From contig NW_004955475.1 in NCBI RefSeq assembly GCF_000276665.1, positions 5,589,986-5,653,985 on the forward strand: a DNA stretch of 64,000 nucleotides, written 5' to 3'. The DNA comes from Chinchilla lanigera (lineage: Eukaryota > Chordata > Mammalia > Rodentia > Chinchillidae). How positions within the stretch are numbered: position 1 is the stretch's first letter; the number at the start of each line of letters is the position of its first letter. The notes beneath the pieces are model-generated. The model searched no databases. It had not been told where the DNA came from and was given only the letters and a program-made list of their open reading frames with translations. Below are positions 38,066 through 49,455 of this stretch, piece by piece. The translations under genes were made by a program, and so were the position numbers.

Positions 38066-38959
38066 GTCTTAGCTTTATGCACTTACAGATTTTAATTCAT
38101 TAAATCCTCACAACAGCTCTACGAGGCAACTAAGAGTATTAAAGATGAAGATTTCATGGCTGGAGAAATGAAACAATTTTCTAAGTCTCATGGTGAGGAA
38201 GAGGGGAGCCAGGATTCATTTAGGTAGTGTGATTCTGAAACCGGTTGCAAAATGTTGAAAGCAATCCTTATCTCCCATACTTTGAGAATTAAATAAGATG
38301 GCAGATGTGAAAATCACATTATAAGATTTTAAAATGCTAGGGGAATGTTAGGTAGCATTTTTTCCCAAGGGTCTGTTGTCTAACCCCTTTAGACCACTCA
38401 TCACCTTGGAATGCCTATTCATTGTACTGTATACTGAAGATCTGCGTTAGTCTCTCCTGTGAACATTTTCAAATTCACCATGTGCTTCTCCATTGTGGAG
38501 GTCTTACCTGGGACAGTTTTCTCTTTAGGTAAATAAGTTCAAGGCACAACTGCTTTGCTGATACTTCCCCAAGAAGGAAACTTGAAGGAGGTCCATGTTG
38601 TACTCAGAATTACATTGAGCAAAGAACACTCTTTTCCTGTGAAGGTTTCCAAGGAATGGCCATTTGTGTGACCCTATATAGCACTCCATGTAGGTACATG
38701 TGAGTGTACCAGTGTTTCCTCAGTGAATGTGTGTACTGGCATTGTTGCATTTCTTTTTAATTTTTAAATTAATTTTGTAATGATTCTTTAAGAACTCTTT
38801 ATACACTTCATTTTTCATACTTACATGTTTGTGTATTTCATTATATTATAATACTTCCATTCCTCCTGAAAGGTAAAACCCATATAGTCCAGCTCTATAT
38901 CTTTCCTTATTTTAATATATAGAAAACTGAGGCTTATTAAGGTGAGTAAACTTGCCTAA

Positions 38960-39440
38960 AGTCACTTTTTTATTTTATGGAAAAGAACTAAATCAAAATT
39001 GCATAACAAAATAATAGGAGAATAACAATAGTTGATACAGTGAATATTGTCATCTTTAAAGCAGTTTCTCAGATGATAAGATATGGACATAACAATTTTC
39101 AAAATGATATTAGCACAAACTTTTCTTTTCAATGAACTAAGAGTAACTAGTAGTATAACTATTTGTATTTTTTCCATTTCCCTTCATTCCTTTCCCCTTT
39201 ACCCCATCCTAGCTCCTTTTTCCTTTTGAATAATTTCTCCTATTTCACAGTACCTGTTGTACATTTTGGACCTTATTTATTCTTTCAGTTTCTCACACCG
39301 GGGAGATAATACAATGTTTACACATGTGGGTCTGATTTATTTCTCTTATGAGTATAGTCTCAAGTTGCATCTATTTACCTATAAAAGTCTCCAGTCTATC
39401 CTTCTTTATAGCTGAATAGTATCCCATTGTATTTAGAGGT
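38960..39440 (-). mobile_element. L1 3'-end fragment (antisense)
   Basis: Collinear with 50800-51300: GTCATCTTTAAAGCAG, CTCAGATGATAAGATATGGACAT, GTTTACACATGTGGGTCTG, TACCTATAAAAGTC. Confidence 0.8.
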
Positions 39441-39640
39441 CCCATTTGGCCCAGTGATTTCTTATCTGGGTATCTTCCTGGAAGAATTAAAAACATCATA
39501 CCTCAGTGATATATGTGCACTCATGTTTATAGAAGCACAATTTAGCTAAATCTTAGAAGCTAAATCTTAGAAGCAACCAAAATGCACATCAGCCAAGAAG
39601 TGGATAAAAGAGATGTGATCTTTTTGTACAATAAAGTCAC
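39441..39640 (+). mobile_element. L1 ORF2 3' fragment
   Basis: GGTATCTTCCTGGAAGAATTAAAA, ATCATACCTCAGTGATATATG matches 22640-22680 of the plus-strand L1. Confidence 0.7.
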
Positions 39641-39774
39641 TCTGAACCAGGGGTAGAACTTGAACTAGAGCTAACCGGTGGAATGATACAGGCTTATGCC
39701 TCTGTTTTGTGTGTGTGAACCCAGGGTCTTCACACTGAACTATATCCGTAGACCATTTCTAAAATTTATTTGTT

Positions 39775-39930
39775 TATTTTAAAATTTTTATTTATTTATT
39801 TATTTGTTTATTTATTTATTGAGACAGGGTCTTGCTAAGTTGCTAAGTTGCCCAGGCTGGGTTCAAATTTGCTATCCTTTTGCCCAGCCCTTCCAGAGTG
39901 TTGCAATTACAGGACTGCACCACCAAGACT
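39775..39930 (-). mobile_element. B1-type SINE with TTTA tail
   Basis: (TTTA)n then GAGACAGGGTCTTGCTAAG, GCCCAGGCTGG, TTACAGGACTGCACCACC. Confidence 0.8.
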
Positions 39931-40249
39931 GTCTGTTTATGCTTCTTTGTGTCACTTTAGCAATAGTTATTAGATTCCACCTACTGGGCTGTCACCATGT
40001 TGGATAGTAGATATACAGAGATTTCTATGACATGACAGCCACTGTCAATGAGGTTATAGTACAATTTGGGAAATAAAAATAGTTCACCAGGCAACTCAGA
40101 AAATAACAATAATACAAAGTCTGATTTAATTCATTTGGATGCTATAGAGAACAGCACTAAGTGATACAGAGAAGCTAGCGGTGCTTTTCTGGAGGAATTG
40201 GGATTTAAATTAACCCTTGGTGTAGAAATGTGCATAGTATGGCAAACTA

Positions 40250-40378
40250 GCTGGATATGGTAACACAAGCTTGTAATCCTAGCACTCTGCAAAGCTGAGG
40301 CAAGAAGTTCACAAGTTTGAATCCAGCCTGGGTAATTTAATGTTTTAGTGAAATCCTATTTTCAACCAAAAAACAAAA
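40250..40378 (+). mobile_element. diverged B1-type SINE
   Basis: AGCTGGATATGGTAACACAAGC, AATCCTAGCACTCTGCAAAGCTGAGGC. Confidence 0.75.
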
Positions 40379-40381
40379 AAG

Positions 40382-40445
40382 GGCTGGGGATATAGCTCAG
40401 TGCAAAGGTCTTGGATTCAGTACCTAATACTGTAAATAAACAAGC
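40382..40445 (+). mobile_element. internally deleted ID-type SINE
   Basis: GGGCTGGGGATATAGCTCAGTGCAAAGGTCTTGGATTC: the part between the A and B boxes is shortened. A similar short form is at 54007. Confidence 0.75.
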
Positions 40446-40854
40446 AAGCAGAAAGAAATTGTAGTTAAGTGGGAGAATGCCGAGGAGGGAAAGCAGCAAT
40501 GACTGCCTACTATTTTCCTAACACTGATATTACAGGGATCCTTCGATATATATTTTTTGATTTATTTCTTCAAAGCTGATATTATTGCAATCACATTACA
40601 GGGAAGAAAACAGTTTCATAGTTGTACATTAATACCCAAGGCTACATAACTTATCACTGGGAGAGCCAAACTTTGGAAAGAACTCCCAAACAGGTCAACG
40701 CTTAAATAAAAGGATTTCTGCCAAATGTATTTTAGAGACTAGAAATTTATTGCCACATTTGAAAAAGCCTGAGAATTTGTAAGGAAGTCTATAGGTTTCT
40801 TTTTTAAGTCAAGGTAAATATGTGAAACTTTCCTATCCATATGTGAGTCTGTGC

Positions 40855-40890
40855 AAGTGTGTGTGTGTGTGTGTCTGTGTGTGTGTATAG
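40855..40890. repeat. GT microsatellite
   Basis: GTGTGTGTGTGTGTGTCTGTGTGTGTGT-type run; followed by an old antisense ID-like SINE (40888-40942). Confidence 0.8.
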
Positions 40891-40942
40891 TACTGGGTAT
40901 CAAACTCAGTGACATTCTATCACTGAGCTGTATGTTCAACCT

Positions 40943-41065
40943 CATTTTATTCTGAGATGGTATGTCACTAATTTGCATAGGCAGGACTTGAACTTGTGGT
41001 CTTCTGCCTCAGCCTCCTGAAATACTGGAATGATAGGTGTTCACCACCACATCTAGTTTTGTGTA
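40943..41065 (-). mobile_element. diverged B1-type SINE
   Basis: TTATTCTGAGATGGTATGTCAC, CTTCTGCCTCAGCCTCCTGAAATACTGG, TTCACCACCAC. Confidence 0.7.
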
Positions 41066-41409
41066 TATCTTTTTTGTTTGTGTTGCTGGGGATTAAATTT
41101 CTATTTTTGATTAATCATCCTTATTTCATGTATTTTTGGCTAAGATTTGGTGAAATAATTTATACAAAAGAATGAATATGGTGTTTTGTATTTACTAATC
41201 TCTCAATGAGTGGTAGTCATCTTTATCATTATTATCATTGTCTATGTGTAGATGTATGCATGATTCTAAAGTAATAATAATCACACACAATTGCATGCTT
41301 TAGAGTGTATGTTTTTCCTAGATATAGCTAGAGTTATGGTCATATGCATGTTCTCTGTGCATATACATGTGAGTGTGAAAGTATATATTTGTGGAAGGTA
41401 GCACATGAT

Positions 41410-41640
41410 TAAGATCATAGGTGTTACAGTCATACTTCCTGGGATCAAATCTTTACCGATTGTTAGCTAGATGCCTTGAGCAAATTACTTTACACTTCTG
41501 TTCATTCCTCTACTGTAATATGAGGATAATGATATCTACTTAATTGGGGGTTTGTGAGAATTAACTGATGTAATCTATGCAAAATACTTAGGTGTACCAT
41601 GGACAAACTGTAAGTACTGATTATGATGATGATGATGGCG
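41410..41640 (+). mobile_element. MIR SINE
   Basis: GTTACAGTCATACTTCCTGGGATC, CTTGAGCAAATTACTTTACAC, TATGAGGATAATGATATC, in MIR order. Confidence 0.6.
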
Positions 41641-41977
41641 ACTTTGTGATAGTGGGTTCTACATGTGATTGTAAATGTATGCATGTGCCTATGTATGCAA
41701 ATGTGTGTATATGTGTATTTATGCGTTCTTTGTGTTTCTGTATTTGACTAGCAATGTATGACACAACTGACTGCTTAATCTTACCCCAAGGACTCTAACT
41801 TCCTGGCTTATATTGCTGAAAGGAGAAGGTAGAAGTTTGTGTCTGATTCTGATTCAGGATTGGACCTGCAAAATGGATTTGCACCTAGTCTTAGGAACCA
41901 ACAGAAAGCATTTCTTCTGGGAAATCTGGTATATTTCCCTCACATGCTCTCATTTATTTTTGTTTCACTTTTAATAT

Positions 41978-42125
41978 TTTTTTTTTGAGACATGATCTTG
42001 CTATGGAGTTCAGGCTGGCCTTGAGCTCACTTTGTAGCCCAGGCTGGTCTCAAACTCACAACAGTCCTTCTGCCTCAGCCTCCCAAGTGCTGGGATCACA
42101 GGCGTTCGTCACCATGTCCAGCGAT
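41978..42125 (-). mobile_element. B1-type SINE
   Basis: TTTTTTTTGAGACATGATCTTGC, duplicated unit, CTGCCTCAGCCTCCCAAGTGC, GTCACCATGTCCAGC. Confidence 0.92.
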
Positions 42126-43183
42126 TTTAATATTTTTGAAGTATAATATGCATGCAAAAAGTGCACTGACTTTAAACTGATATCTCAGTATATTTTTACA
42201 AATGAGACCCACCCATATAACTGACATATATATCAAGAGGCAAGAACATTAGAAGCTTTTCTTGTCTTCACTGATACCTACCTCAAGGAGAAGCACTATG
42301 GTTTCTACTCCTTTTTCTCTTGGCATCCTTTTCCTCCTTTAAATTTTTTTGATGCCTGGGATGAGACCTAGGGCTTCATGTATGCTTTGCAAATGCTGTA
42401 CAATGAGCCATAATCCCCAGCCTCTTTTCTTACTTCTAATAGCATATGTCACCTTTCTGGTTTTTTTCCTTTGCATAAATGAAGTCATACAGTATGTGTG
42501 CTTTTTGTGCCCAGCTTCTTTTTTCAACATTACATTTGTGGGAATTGTCAGAATGGTTGTGTGTGATTGTAGCTTGTTCATTATTATTGCCATGTAGAAA
42601 TCCATTGTAGGAATAAAATGCAACTCATTCATCCATGTTAATGTGCATGAGTATTTTGGCAGTTTCCATTTTTGGTTTTTGAATATTCCAGTAAATGTCT
42701 TTTGATGAATTCTTATTTGTTTATACACACAATTTATAGATGATAAGAAGTGAGTAGCAATGAATCTTCTTTTGCTTATGGGAAAACAGGCAACGGAAGA
42801 AATCATTACTTGATTTAGGTACCAAATGAGTCAGTGTGGCCTAATCAGACCTCTGGTGCCTAATTCCTGATTCTTGGGACCGAGTACAATTCTTCCTTCT
42901 TTCATACTGAAGAAATAGGACTGAAATCTCTCTTCTAAAGGAAGTGATACAAGATTATCAGTATAGATGAATTTTAACTTTGTCCTCTGAAGTGTGATGT
43001 GTAGAAATCATTGAACACTTGTTGAACTGAAAGTAATCAGGTAAGGTTGACGAACTGGGCTGGTTTTATTTTGCTTTTTAAGCCACTCCATCTGGCCCTC
43101 GCCTCTTTGGTTTTCCAGACACATGCAAAGCCCGTTTGTTCTTTCTCTTTCATGTCAACAGCTTTCATTTGTCTGTTTCCCAG
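42126..43183. other. HEPH intron before coding exon 1
   Basis: An antisense ID-like SINE trace lies at 42345-42425 (GATGCCTGGGATGAGACC...AATCCCCAGCC). An L1/LINE-like segment at 42430-42700 is possible. The last 40 bases form a good pyrimidine tract for the exon acceptor. Confidence 0.4.
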
Positions 43184-43187
43184 AGTA

Positions 43188-43363
43188 ATGTGGGCCATGG
43201 AGCCAGGCCACCTTCTCTGGAGTCTACTGTTCATGCAATCCTTCTGGCCACTATTGATTAATGGGGCCACTCGAGTCTACTACCTGGGCATTCGGGACGT
43301 GCAGTGGAACTATGCTCCCAAGGGAAGAAACATTATCACAAACCAGCCTCTGGACAGTGACAA
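43188..43363 (+). CDS. HEPH: HEPH coding exon 1: signal peptide and start of plastocyanin-like domain 1
   Basis: The exon starts at 43184 after a pyrimidine-rich tract ending in CAG and ends at 43363 before GTAGGT. The open frame starts at ATG 43188, with a second in-frame ATG three codons on (43197). Which one is used cannot be decided here; primate hephaestin isoforms are recalled with the equivalent MWAM start. Residues 4-26 form a hydrophobic signal peptide (GHLLWSLLFMQSFW core). The mature protein opens with the TRVYYLGIRDVQWNY strand typical of the first cupredoxin domain of ceruloplasmin-type ferroxidases. The exon leaves two bases of a split codon completed by the first base at 45766. 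The family role is ferroxidase activity at the enterocyte basolateral side. Confidence is high because sequence, splice sites and phase all agree. Confidence 0.95.
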
Positions 43364-43689
43364 GTAGGTTTTTAAAAATTTTTTGTGGTTTTATACCTGG
43401 AGTTGGAAGGGGGCATCCCTGAGGTCAGGATGTAGCCTTTTGAAGGCACTTTCCAAAGGTGTGGTAGCACCCAGCTTCTGCTCTTTCTGGGCTGTACATG
43501 TGAGCAGCGTCCCTGGGGAGAGAGCTAGTTGAGTCAGCCAGCACCCCATCTAGAGTTTGCTTTTCCACACTGCCTGAGCATTTCTGGAGTCCTAAGGATA
43601 ATTTTGTTTCCTTAATTCTAACAGTCATTTAGATTATTTTAAAATATAAATTACAAGCAAAATAAAAGATAGAAAATAGGAAGCAGGAA

Positions 43690-43890
43690 GAAAGTGTTTT
43701 TCAAATGGGAAGGGGATTAAGAGACAGAGGGAGGAGGAGGACAAGGAGGGATAGGGGATGAAAAATGGAATTAAGCTGTGTTATGTATGTGTACCAACTC
43801 CACATGAGGAATGTAAACGTTATGTACTCCAAACATGTACTAACAAAAAGATACACAAAGTAAATATATACAGTGTTTGTAAATGTGTAA
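43690..43890 (+). mobile_element. L1 3'-end fragment
   Basis: Sense copy of the 3' segment seen antisense at 52150-52290 (GTACCAACTCC, ATGAGGAATGTAAACG). Confidence 0.5.
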
Positions 43891-44099
43891 TGAAATTATT
43901 GCTTCCACAGTTTGGTGAAACTATCCTGATTTTAGATACGTATGAGAAAATGTAAAAATATAAAAAGAAATAAGGTAAGCCTTAGAAGCAAAGAAATGAT
44001 ACTAATAGCTATGACTAATATAACACTCTGTGACAGATGCTGTACTAGGCATTTACAAACTTTGTCTTAATTCTGACAAAAACTCTATGAAGTATGACT

Positions 44100-44116
44100 C
44101 TTCCTTTCTTTTTTTT

Positions 44117-44174
<58 letters not shown>

Positions 44175-44200
44175 TTTCTTTCTTTCTTTCTTTCTTCCTG
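44100..44200. repeat. CTTT microsatellite
   Basis: Over twenty TTTC units with few interruptions, ending in a CCTT/CCTCC-rich stretch to 44255. It yields phenylalanine/serine-rich false frames. Confidence 0.95.
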
Positions 44201-44299
44201 CCTGCTACCCTCCCATCCTCTTCCTTCCTCCCTCCCCGCCCTCCCCTTCTTTCTCTGTCTTTTGGTGCTGGGAATTAAACACAGGCCTTCTCACTGACC

Positions 44300-44425
44300 T
44301 ATATCCCCAGCCCTTTATTTTGAGTTAGGGTCTCATAGTCACTAAATTACCCAAGCTGAGCTTGCAATCCCTCTGCCTCAGCCTCTCATACTACTGAGAT
44401 TGCAGGAGTGAACCACCTTGCCTGA
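44300..44425 (-). mobile_element. diverged B1-type SINE, with ID-like remnant before it
   Basis: TTTGAGTTAGGGTCTCATAG, CTCTGCCTCAGCCTCTC, GTGAACCACCTTGCCTG; 44258-44322 reads as an old antisense ID copy. Confidence 0.75.
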
Positions 44426-44974
44426 CTGCAATAAACTTACTTGATTTTAGAAACCTGCTGGGGCTCCACATATATTGGTTAAAAATATGAATGAATATAT
44501 TAAAAATATTTTATGACCATGAACCATTTTATCTGCCCAAAGCAAAAGTTGACACATTGCAGTATTTCAAAAAATAGTATTACTTAGTGATGGAAAATAA
44601 TGAAGTTTTTCCCTCAGAGACAATTTTAATATAGGACTTTCTGGCTCTAAAACTCCTGCATATCCGAGTGCTCTAGGAAGAATTATAGTAGGATTAACAG
44701 CTCTGCTTTCTTTTTTGAATGCTGGGGATTAAGCTCAGGACTTCAGGCTTTCCTTACAAGAGCTATGCCTAGCACAAACTCTGTCTTTTTAACATAAACT
44801 ACCAACCTAGTTTTGGAGTCAGAGAGTCTTTCTATTAAACTTATCCTTGAGGGAATGATTTTGTTATCCCCCATCCCTAATACTTTGAAGTAGGAGCATT
44901 TTTTGAGTTTTTGAAATGTGCCCGGTACTGGTCTAAGTTCTTTAAATATTTTAACGTTTAGTTTACTTTTTATC

Positions 44975-45055
44975 TTCTTGTGCTGGGAATCAAACCCAGG
45001 ACCTCATGCATGTTAAGCATGCACTCTATCACTGAGTTATAACACCCTCAGACCT
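44975..45055 (-). mobile_element. old ID-type SINE
   Basis: TGCTGGGAATCAAACCCAGGACC, GCATGCACTCTATCACTGAG. Confidence 0.75.
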
Positions 45056-45554
45056 CAATTTTAATTCTGTTAATCACCAAGAACAAATGTGTGAGTTAGA
45101 TACTGTGATTATCTCCATTTTAAGAGTGGAAAAACTGGGCACAACAAAGTTAAGTAACCTTCTCAATATCCCACAAAGTGGGAAGTAGTAAAGTTGGCAT
45201 TCATTCCAAGAGGCCTGGCTCCAGACCTTGTGGTCAGAGCCACTATGCTTTAAGGCCCTCCATATATAGCAGGGTGATGCCAAGAGCACATCAGTGGAGA
45301 TCTAATTATTTAAAAAGAATCACTACAGAATTGATTGCATCCCTATTGCTATATATTGGATTAAATCATGTTGAATCATGTGAAATTGTCTTTTCAAAAG
45401 TGAAGAAATCATCAAATATAGGCAATTTCAAGGGCTTCAACTTACTACTTACTATCTAAACTTACAGCTTTTGTGTTTTTGCAAGTATAATGTAATTTCC
45501 TTTTGTTTTGCCCTGAGCATGGAAACATTTTTTGGTTCTCAATGTGCTGCACTC

Positions 45555-45672
45555 CCCTTTTTCTGAGACCGGATCTCACTAAATTGCCTAGTCCGGATAT
45601 TTGAACTTTTCATCCTCCTGCCTCAGCCTCCCAGAGTGCTTGGGATTACAGGTGTGAACCACCACACCCAGC
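45555..45672 (-). mobile_element. B1-type SINE
   Basis: TTTTTCTGAGACCGGATCTCAC, CCTCCTGCCTCAGCCTCCCAGAG, GTGAACCACCACACCCAGC. Ends about 90 bases before HEPH coding exon 2. Confidence 0.85.
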
Positions 45673-45765
45673 TGATGGAACTGCTTTTGTCATCCTTCTG
45701 TGGAAAAGAGACTTCCAGTGATTTGAAGATGGTGGAAAAATTGTAACTATTTTCTTCTTTCCCAG

Positions 45766-46010
45766 AATGGCTTCCAGATTTCTAAAGACTGAAAAGAACA
45801 GAATAGGGAGCAGCTATAAGAAGACAATCTATAAGGAATACAAAGATGACACTTACATGGATGAAGTGGCTCAGCCTCCATGGTTGGGGTTCTTGGGGCC
45901 AGTGCTACAGGCTGAGGTGGGGGATGTCATCCTTATCCATCTGAAGAATTTTGCCTCTCGCCCGTATACTATCCACCCACATGGTGTTTTCTATGAAAAG
46001 GACTCAGAAG
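45766..46010 (+). CDS. HEPH: HEPH coding exon 2: plastocyanin-like domain 1 with first trinuclear copper histidine pair
   Basis: Acceptor TTTCCCAG ends at 45765 and donor GTAAGC starts at 46011. The exon encodes residues 59-140 plus one base. It carries the domain 1 core WLGFLGPVLQAEVGD, the strand VILIHLKN, and YTIHPHGVFYEKDSEG. His129 and His131 of the HPHG motif match the first two trinuclear-cluster ligands of the multicopper oxidase family (ceruloplasmin His101/His103 by homology). In the full enzyme these act with domain 6 histidines, not in this window, to reduce oxygen to water. A B1 SINE lies about 90 bases upstream (45555-45672) but leaves the acceptor tract intact. Substitutions relative to other mammals are conservative. 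Confidence 0.96.
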
Positions 46011-46567
46011 GTAAGCCCACGCACATTTTCTTTCTCTCAGTCCCAAGTATCAATTTTCCTTTACTGTCATCTGCGAAAGAAGAGCTGGGAGCAAGGGTAG
46101 TCTTTTCTTATTTATCAGTCTGAAGTTGCAAAGACTTTGCTCAGAGAAAACATGGGTATCAGTTTTGCTATTCATACACTGAGTCACTTGGGCAAGTCAC
46201 TGCTCTTCTTTGGGCTTCAGATTCCTTACCAAGAACAGGAAAATACAACCTTTTGTTTTTTATCACAGGAGCTACTGGAATGATAGTTATTTGAATATGC
46301 TTTGAAAGGAGAACTGTGCTGTAAATGTATTATTGTAATGTTTTCCAAAAGATCCAACTTTTTCCATAAGAAGGGATGCAGTTTATTCTTCTGTGACCTA
46401 TAGTACTTGAAGTGAGTGAGAGGAATGTGGAGTGAAGTGAGAAGATCCTAGCTTGTGGTCAGAATGCAAAGAAAACAGAACTCCTGTATACAGTTGATAG
46501 GCATGTAAATTAAGACAGCCATTATGTAAAAGTATAGAAGTTCATAAAAATAAAAATAAAACTACTT

Positions 46568-46668
46568 GGGGCTGGGGATTTAGCTCAGCGGCACAGCGCC
46601 TGCCTGGCAAGCGCAAGGTTGTGAGTTCAATTCCTGGTACCAGAAAAAAAATAAAAAAAAAAGAAAGA
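46568..46668 (+). mobile_element. ID-type SINE
   Basis: GGGGCTGGGGATTTAGCTCAG head, CCTGGTACC end and A-rich tail; AAATAAAACTACT duplicated on both sides. Confidence 0.93.
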
Positions 46669-46854
46669 GGAAAAATAAAACTACTCTATTATCCAGCAGT
46701 CACACTTCTAGATATCTATCCAAATGAAATTTAATCAGCATGTTGAGGAGACACCTGTATTTCATGTTTACTGCAGCACTCTTCGTAATAGCTAGGATAT
46801 GAAATCAACCTAAATATCTATCAACAGATGGAAAAAAATATGCTGTAGGGCTGA

Positions 46855-46924
46855 GGGTGTAAATCACGGGTAGAACACTTGCACAGCATGTGTGAGGTCC
46901 TGGGGTCCATCCTCAGCACTTAAA
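46855..46924 (+). mobile_element. old ID-type SINE
   Basis: GGGCTGAGGGTGTAAATCACGG, GTGAGGTCCTGGGGTCC, CAGCACTTAAAA. Confidence 0.7.
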
Positions 46925-47214
46925 AAATTGTGATATATATGTACATAATGGAATACTATTCATCCTTAAAAAGGAGGAAATCTTGTCTTGTGACAACACG
47001 GACCAACCTAGAGGACATTACGTTAGTGAAATAATCCATATGCAGAAAGACAAACATCACTTGATTTTATTCATATGAAATCTAAAAAGCATTGATCTTA
47101 TCGGAGTACACCCTTACAATCCCTACACTGGGGAGGGTGGGGCAGAAAGATCACAAGTTCGTCACCTAGCCCGAGCAACTTCACAAGACCTTGTTTCAAA
47201 ATAAAAATAAAAAT

Positions 47215-47275
47215 GACATAGGATATAGCTCAGTGGTAGAGCACCCATGGGTTCAATCCCCAGTACTGAAGAAAA
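47215..47275 (+). mobile_element. old ID-type SINE
   Basis: GGATATAGCTCAGTGGTAGAGC, GGTTCAATCCCCAGTACTG; internal part shortened. Confidence 0.7.
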
Positions 47276-47520
47276 ATTGATCTTATAGAAGTTGAGAGTA
47301 GAACAATGGTTACCAGAGACTGGAGAGTAGGGGTAAAGGGGGTTGAGGAGACTCTGGCCAGCAGGTACAGTGTTACAGTTAGACAGCAAGAAAAATTTTT
47401 GCTGTGCCATGGTGCAGCAGGGTGAATATACTTAACATGAATGCACTATATATATCTTTCAAAAATAGAATAATTTTGAATGTACTCATAATATTAAAAC
47501 TCCAGCCAAGTAAGAGATTT

Positions 47521-48978
47521 AAAAAAAAATTTTGTTATGTATTTTTAATGAAAAGGGCCACCAAAATAACTGACAAGAACAATTAAATGCAAGGTGGTAT
47601 TTACACACAGTCAGATATATGGGAAAGCAGGCATCAGACTGAGCTTGGGATTCAGTCCATGAGAATGGGCAATACAATAATAGAGGGTTTCTCGTTGTAA
47701 ACAGTACTGCTTGTAGGCTCATAGGGAAACTCTGCGATTTTCATCTACTGATCTCTGGCAATGAAAGCAAATACTGTATTTATGGATGTGATCTGCAGAC
47801 AATATAAAAAAATGAGCTTTCTCCCACACACAATTTAACAGAGGTTTTTTCTGTTCTTTTAAGCCTTAGGATGTATATTTTCTGATGCATGTACTTTTAT
47901 TTTAATAGCAGCAATTCAACCTTTTTAAAATGCAGTTCTGAAAAATAGCTGGTCCTTTGCATTCCCCCTCAGAACTAACAGCAGGCAGTACATGCTTGTA
48001 CCTTGCCTAAATTTTAGCTTTGCATTCTTAAAAGGGTGTCATAATTGTCAATATTATCTCCTTTAGATTAAGTATGGTTTCTTGACTTTGGAGATAATCA
48101 AGACAGGGAAAAGAAAAATAGAAAGATCTATTCCTAAAGTTTATGACAGTTTTATAGGGTCACATTGCATCTGTCTTTTCACCCAGTCCTATTATCTTTG
48201 TGGAAAATGGACACACTAGGAAAGCAGTATAAAAAATGTCAAGTATGTATGGCTGTGCTACTTTAAGCAAATAACAAAATTTGGATAAGTGTGCTTGGTG
48301 AAAGTCAGTAGAAGTCTCTTGCATTTAAGAAAAAGATGCATGAAAATATTCAGATTTGTTTCTGGCCACTGGATTCACTGGCACAGCATAAAATAAAGGT
48401 ACTTTATTGTACCAACATAATGGTAAAACAAGAATATTTGTGTAAAATTCAGTCTTTAAGAAAACCATGTTGGGTGATTAAGATTCCCAAACCCCTTAAT
48501 ATGTTCTCAGCTACCAAATGCGTACTTCAAAAATACATTTATGCTTCAATTTTCTCCTTTCTTCACTAACATAATGAAATATATCTTTCTGATTTTTAAC
48601 TCCCACCCTTTCCAGCACCTAGTAATTTTTCTTTAACCCACATGAACTAAATCTTTTGGCTTTCCAGTAGTAGGGAGCCAGTGATTGCCTTCTGTTCATC
48701 TTTGATTAAACTCTTTATGAAGAATAGCTGATGTAACCACAGTCTTCCTTACCATCAATACACATTCTCAGCAAGAGGGTTACTGCATACTTCACTCATT
48801 GGCCCCCTCTGGGCTGTAGAGATGAGTACTTTGTAAGAAAGCCAAGTCACACACTTTCTTCATCACAAGTTAAACCGAGTTGCACACCCTTGTCTCGGTG
48901 CTGTATCAGCTTTTTGGGAAGCAGGGCTTCTTTCCCCTAAAGGTGATCATCTGTGCTTGCAAATAATCCCGCACTCCT
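47521..48978 (-). pseudogene. 3'UTR part of the PHACTR2 retrocopy
   Basis: About 1.46 kb between the retrocopy stop codon and the low-coordinate target-site duplication, with no repeat recognised. Assignment as 3'UTR rests on position and the duplication, not on recognition of the sequence itself. Confidence 0.6.
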
Positions 48979-49246
48979 TTATGGACAATGAAACCTTGTA
49001 AACTCTCCACTCTCTTCATGTACTTCCATTTCTGTGCTTTTAAATTCATTTAGTTCTTTCCTTATTGCTGCCTTGTCTGCAGGTGTCAACTTGGCCCAAG
49101 GCTTGTCTGCCTGGCAGTCATTGTCAGGAGAACTGGTGACTTCGACATACTTGATAAACCACAGGATCCTTCGCGATTACAACTCTGCTACTGTGGGGTG
49201 CAGAGCTTCCGGTTAAATCTATGCTTAAATTCCATTTTTGCTTCTT

Positions 49247-49347
49247 TTTTTTTTTTTTTTTTGGTTTTTCTCCGGTACCGGGAACCGAACTCACGACCTT
49301 GCGCTTGCCAGGCAAGCGCTTTGCCGCTGAGCTAAATCCCTAGCCCC
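49247..49347 (-). mobile_element. ID-type SINE inside the PHACTR2 retrocopy
   Basis: Antisense copy ending CCGGTACC on its sense strand, T-run at 49245-49262, flanked by duplicated TTTTTGCTTCTTT (about 49235 and 49348). It splits the acidic/basic stretch preceding the C-terminal RPEL part of the retrocopy. Confidence 0.92.
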
Positions 49348-49361
49348 TTTTTGCTTCTTTT

Positions 49362-49455
49362 CTTCTCCTTCTCCTTGTCCTTCTTTCTCCTTCTCCTCCT
49401 CCCCCTCCCCCTCCCTCTCCTCCTCCTCCTTCTCCTCCTCCTCCTCTTCCCTTTC
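49362..49455. repeat. CTC/CTT (GAG/GAA) simple repeat
   Basis: Polypyrimidine repeat with interruptions. It sits where PHACTR2 encodes a Glu/Lys-rich run after the RPEL repeat, so it likely grew from those GAA/GAG codons after retroposition. Confidence 0.85.

Larger units (their letters stand above)
46470..47110 (+). mobile_element. L1 3' region, interrupted by two SINEs
   Basis: 46680-46850 and 46925-47100 follow the end of L1 ORF2/3'UTR (CAGATGGAAAAAAATATG, ATAATGGAATACTATTCATCC, CAACACGGACCAACCTAGAGG). SINEs at 46568-46668 and 46855-46924 split it. Confidence 0.75.

Noticed and set aside
43047..43183. Open frame continuing upstream of the HEPH start
   Set aside because: It reads through the pyrimidine tract and acceptor of the intron; the frame there has no hephaestin similarity.
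44030..44297. Phenylalanine/serine-rich open frames
   Set aside because: Direct translation of the CTTT microsatellite.
46011..46123. Coding extension of HEPH exon 2 past 46010
   Set aside because: A strong GTAAGC donor is present, and hephaestin similarity stops there and resumes in phase at 54635.
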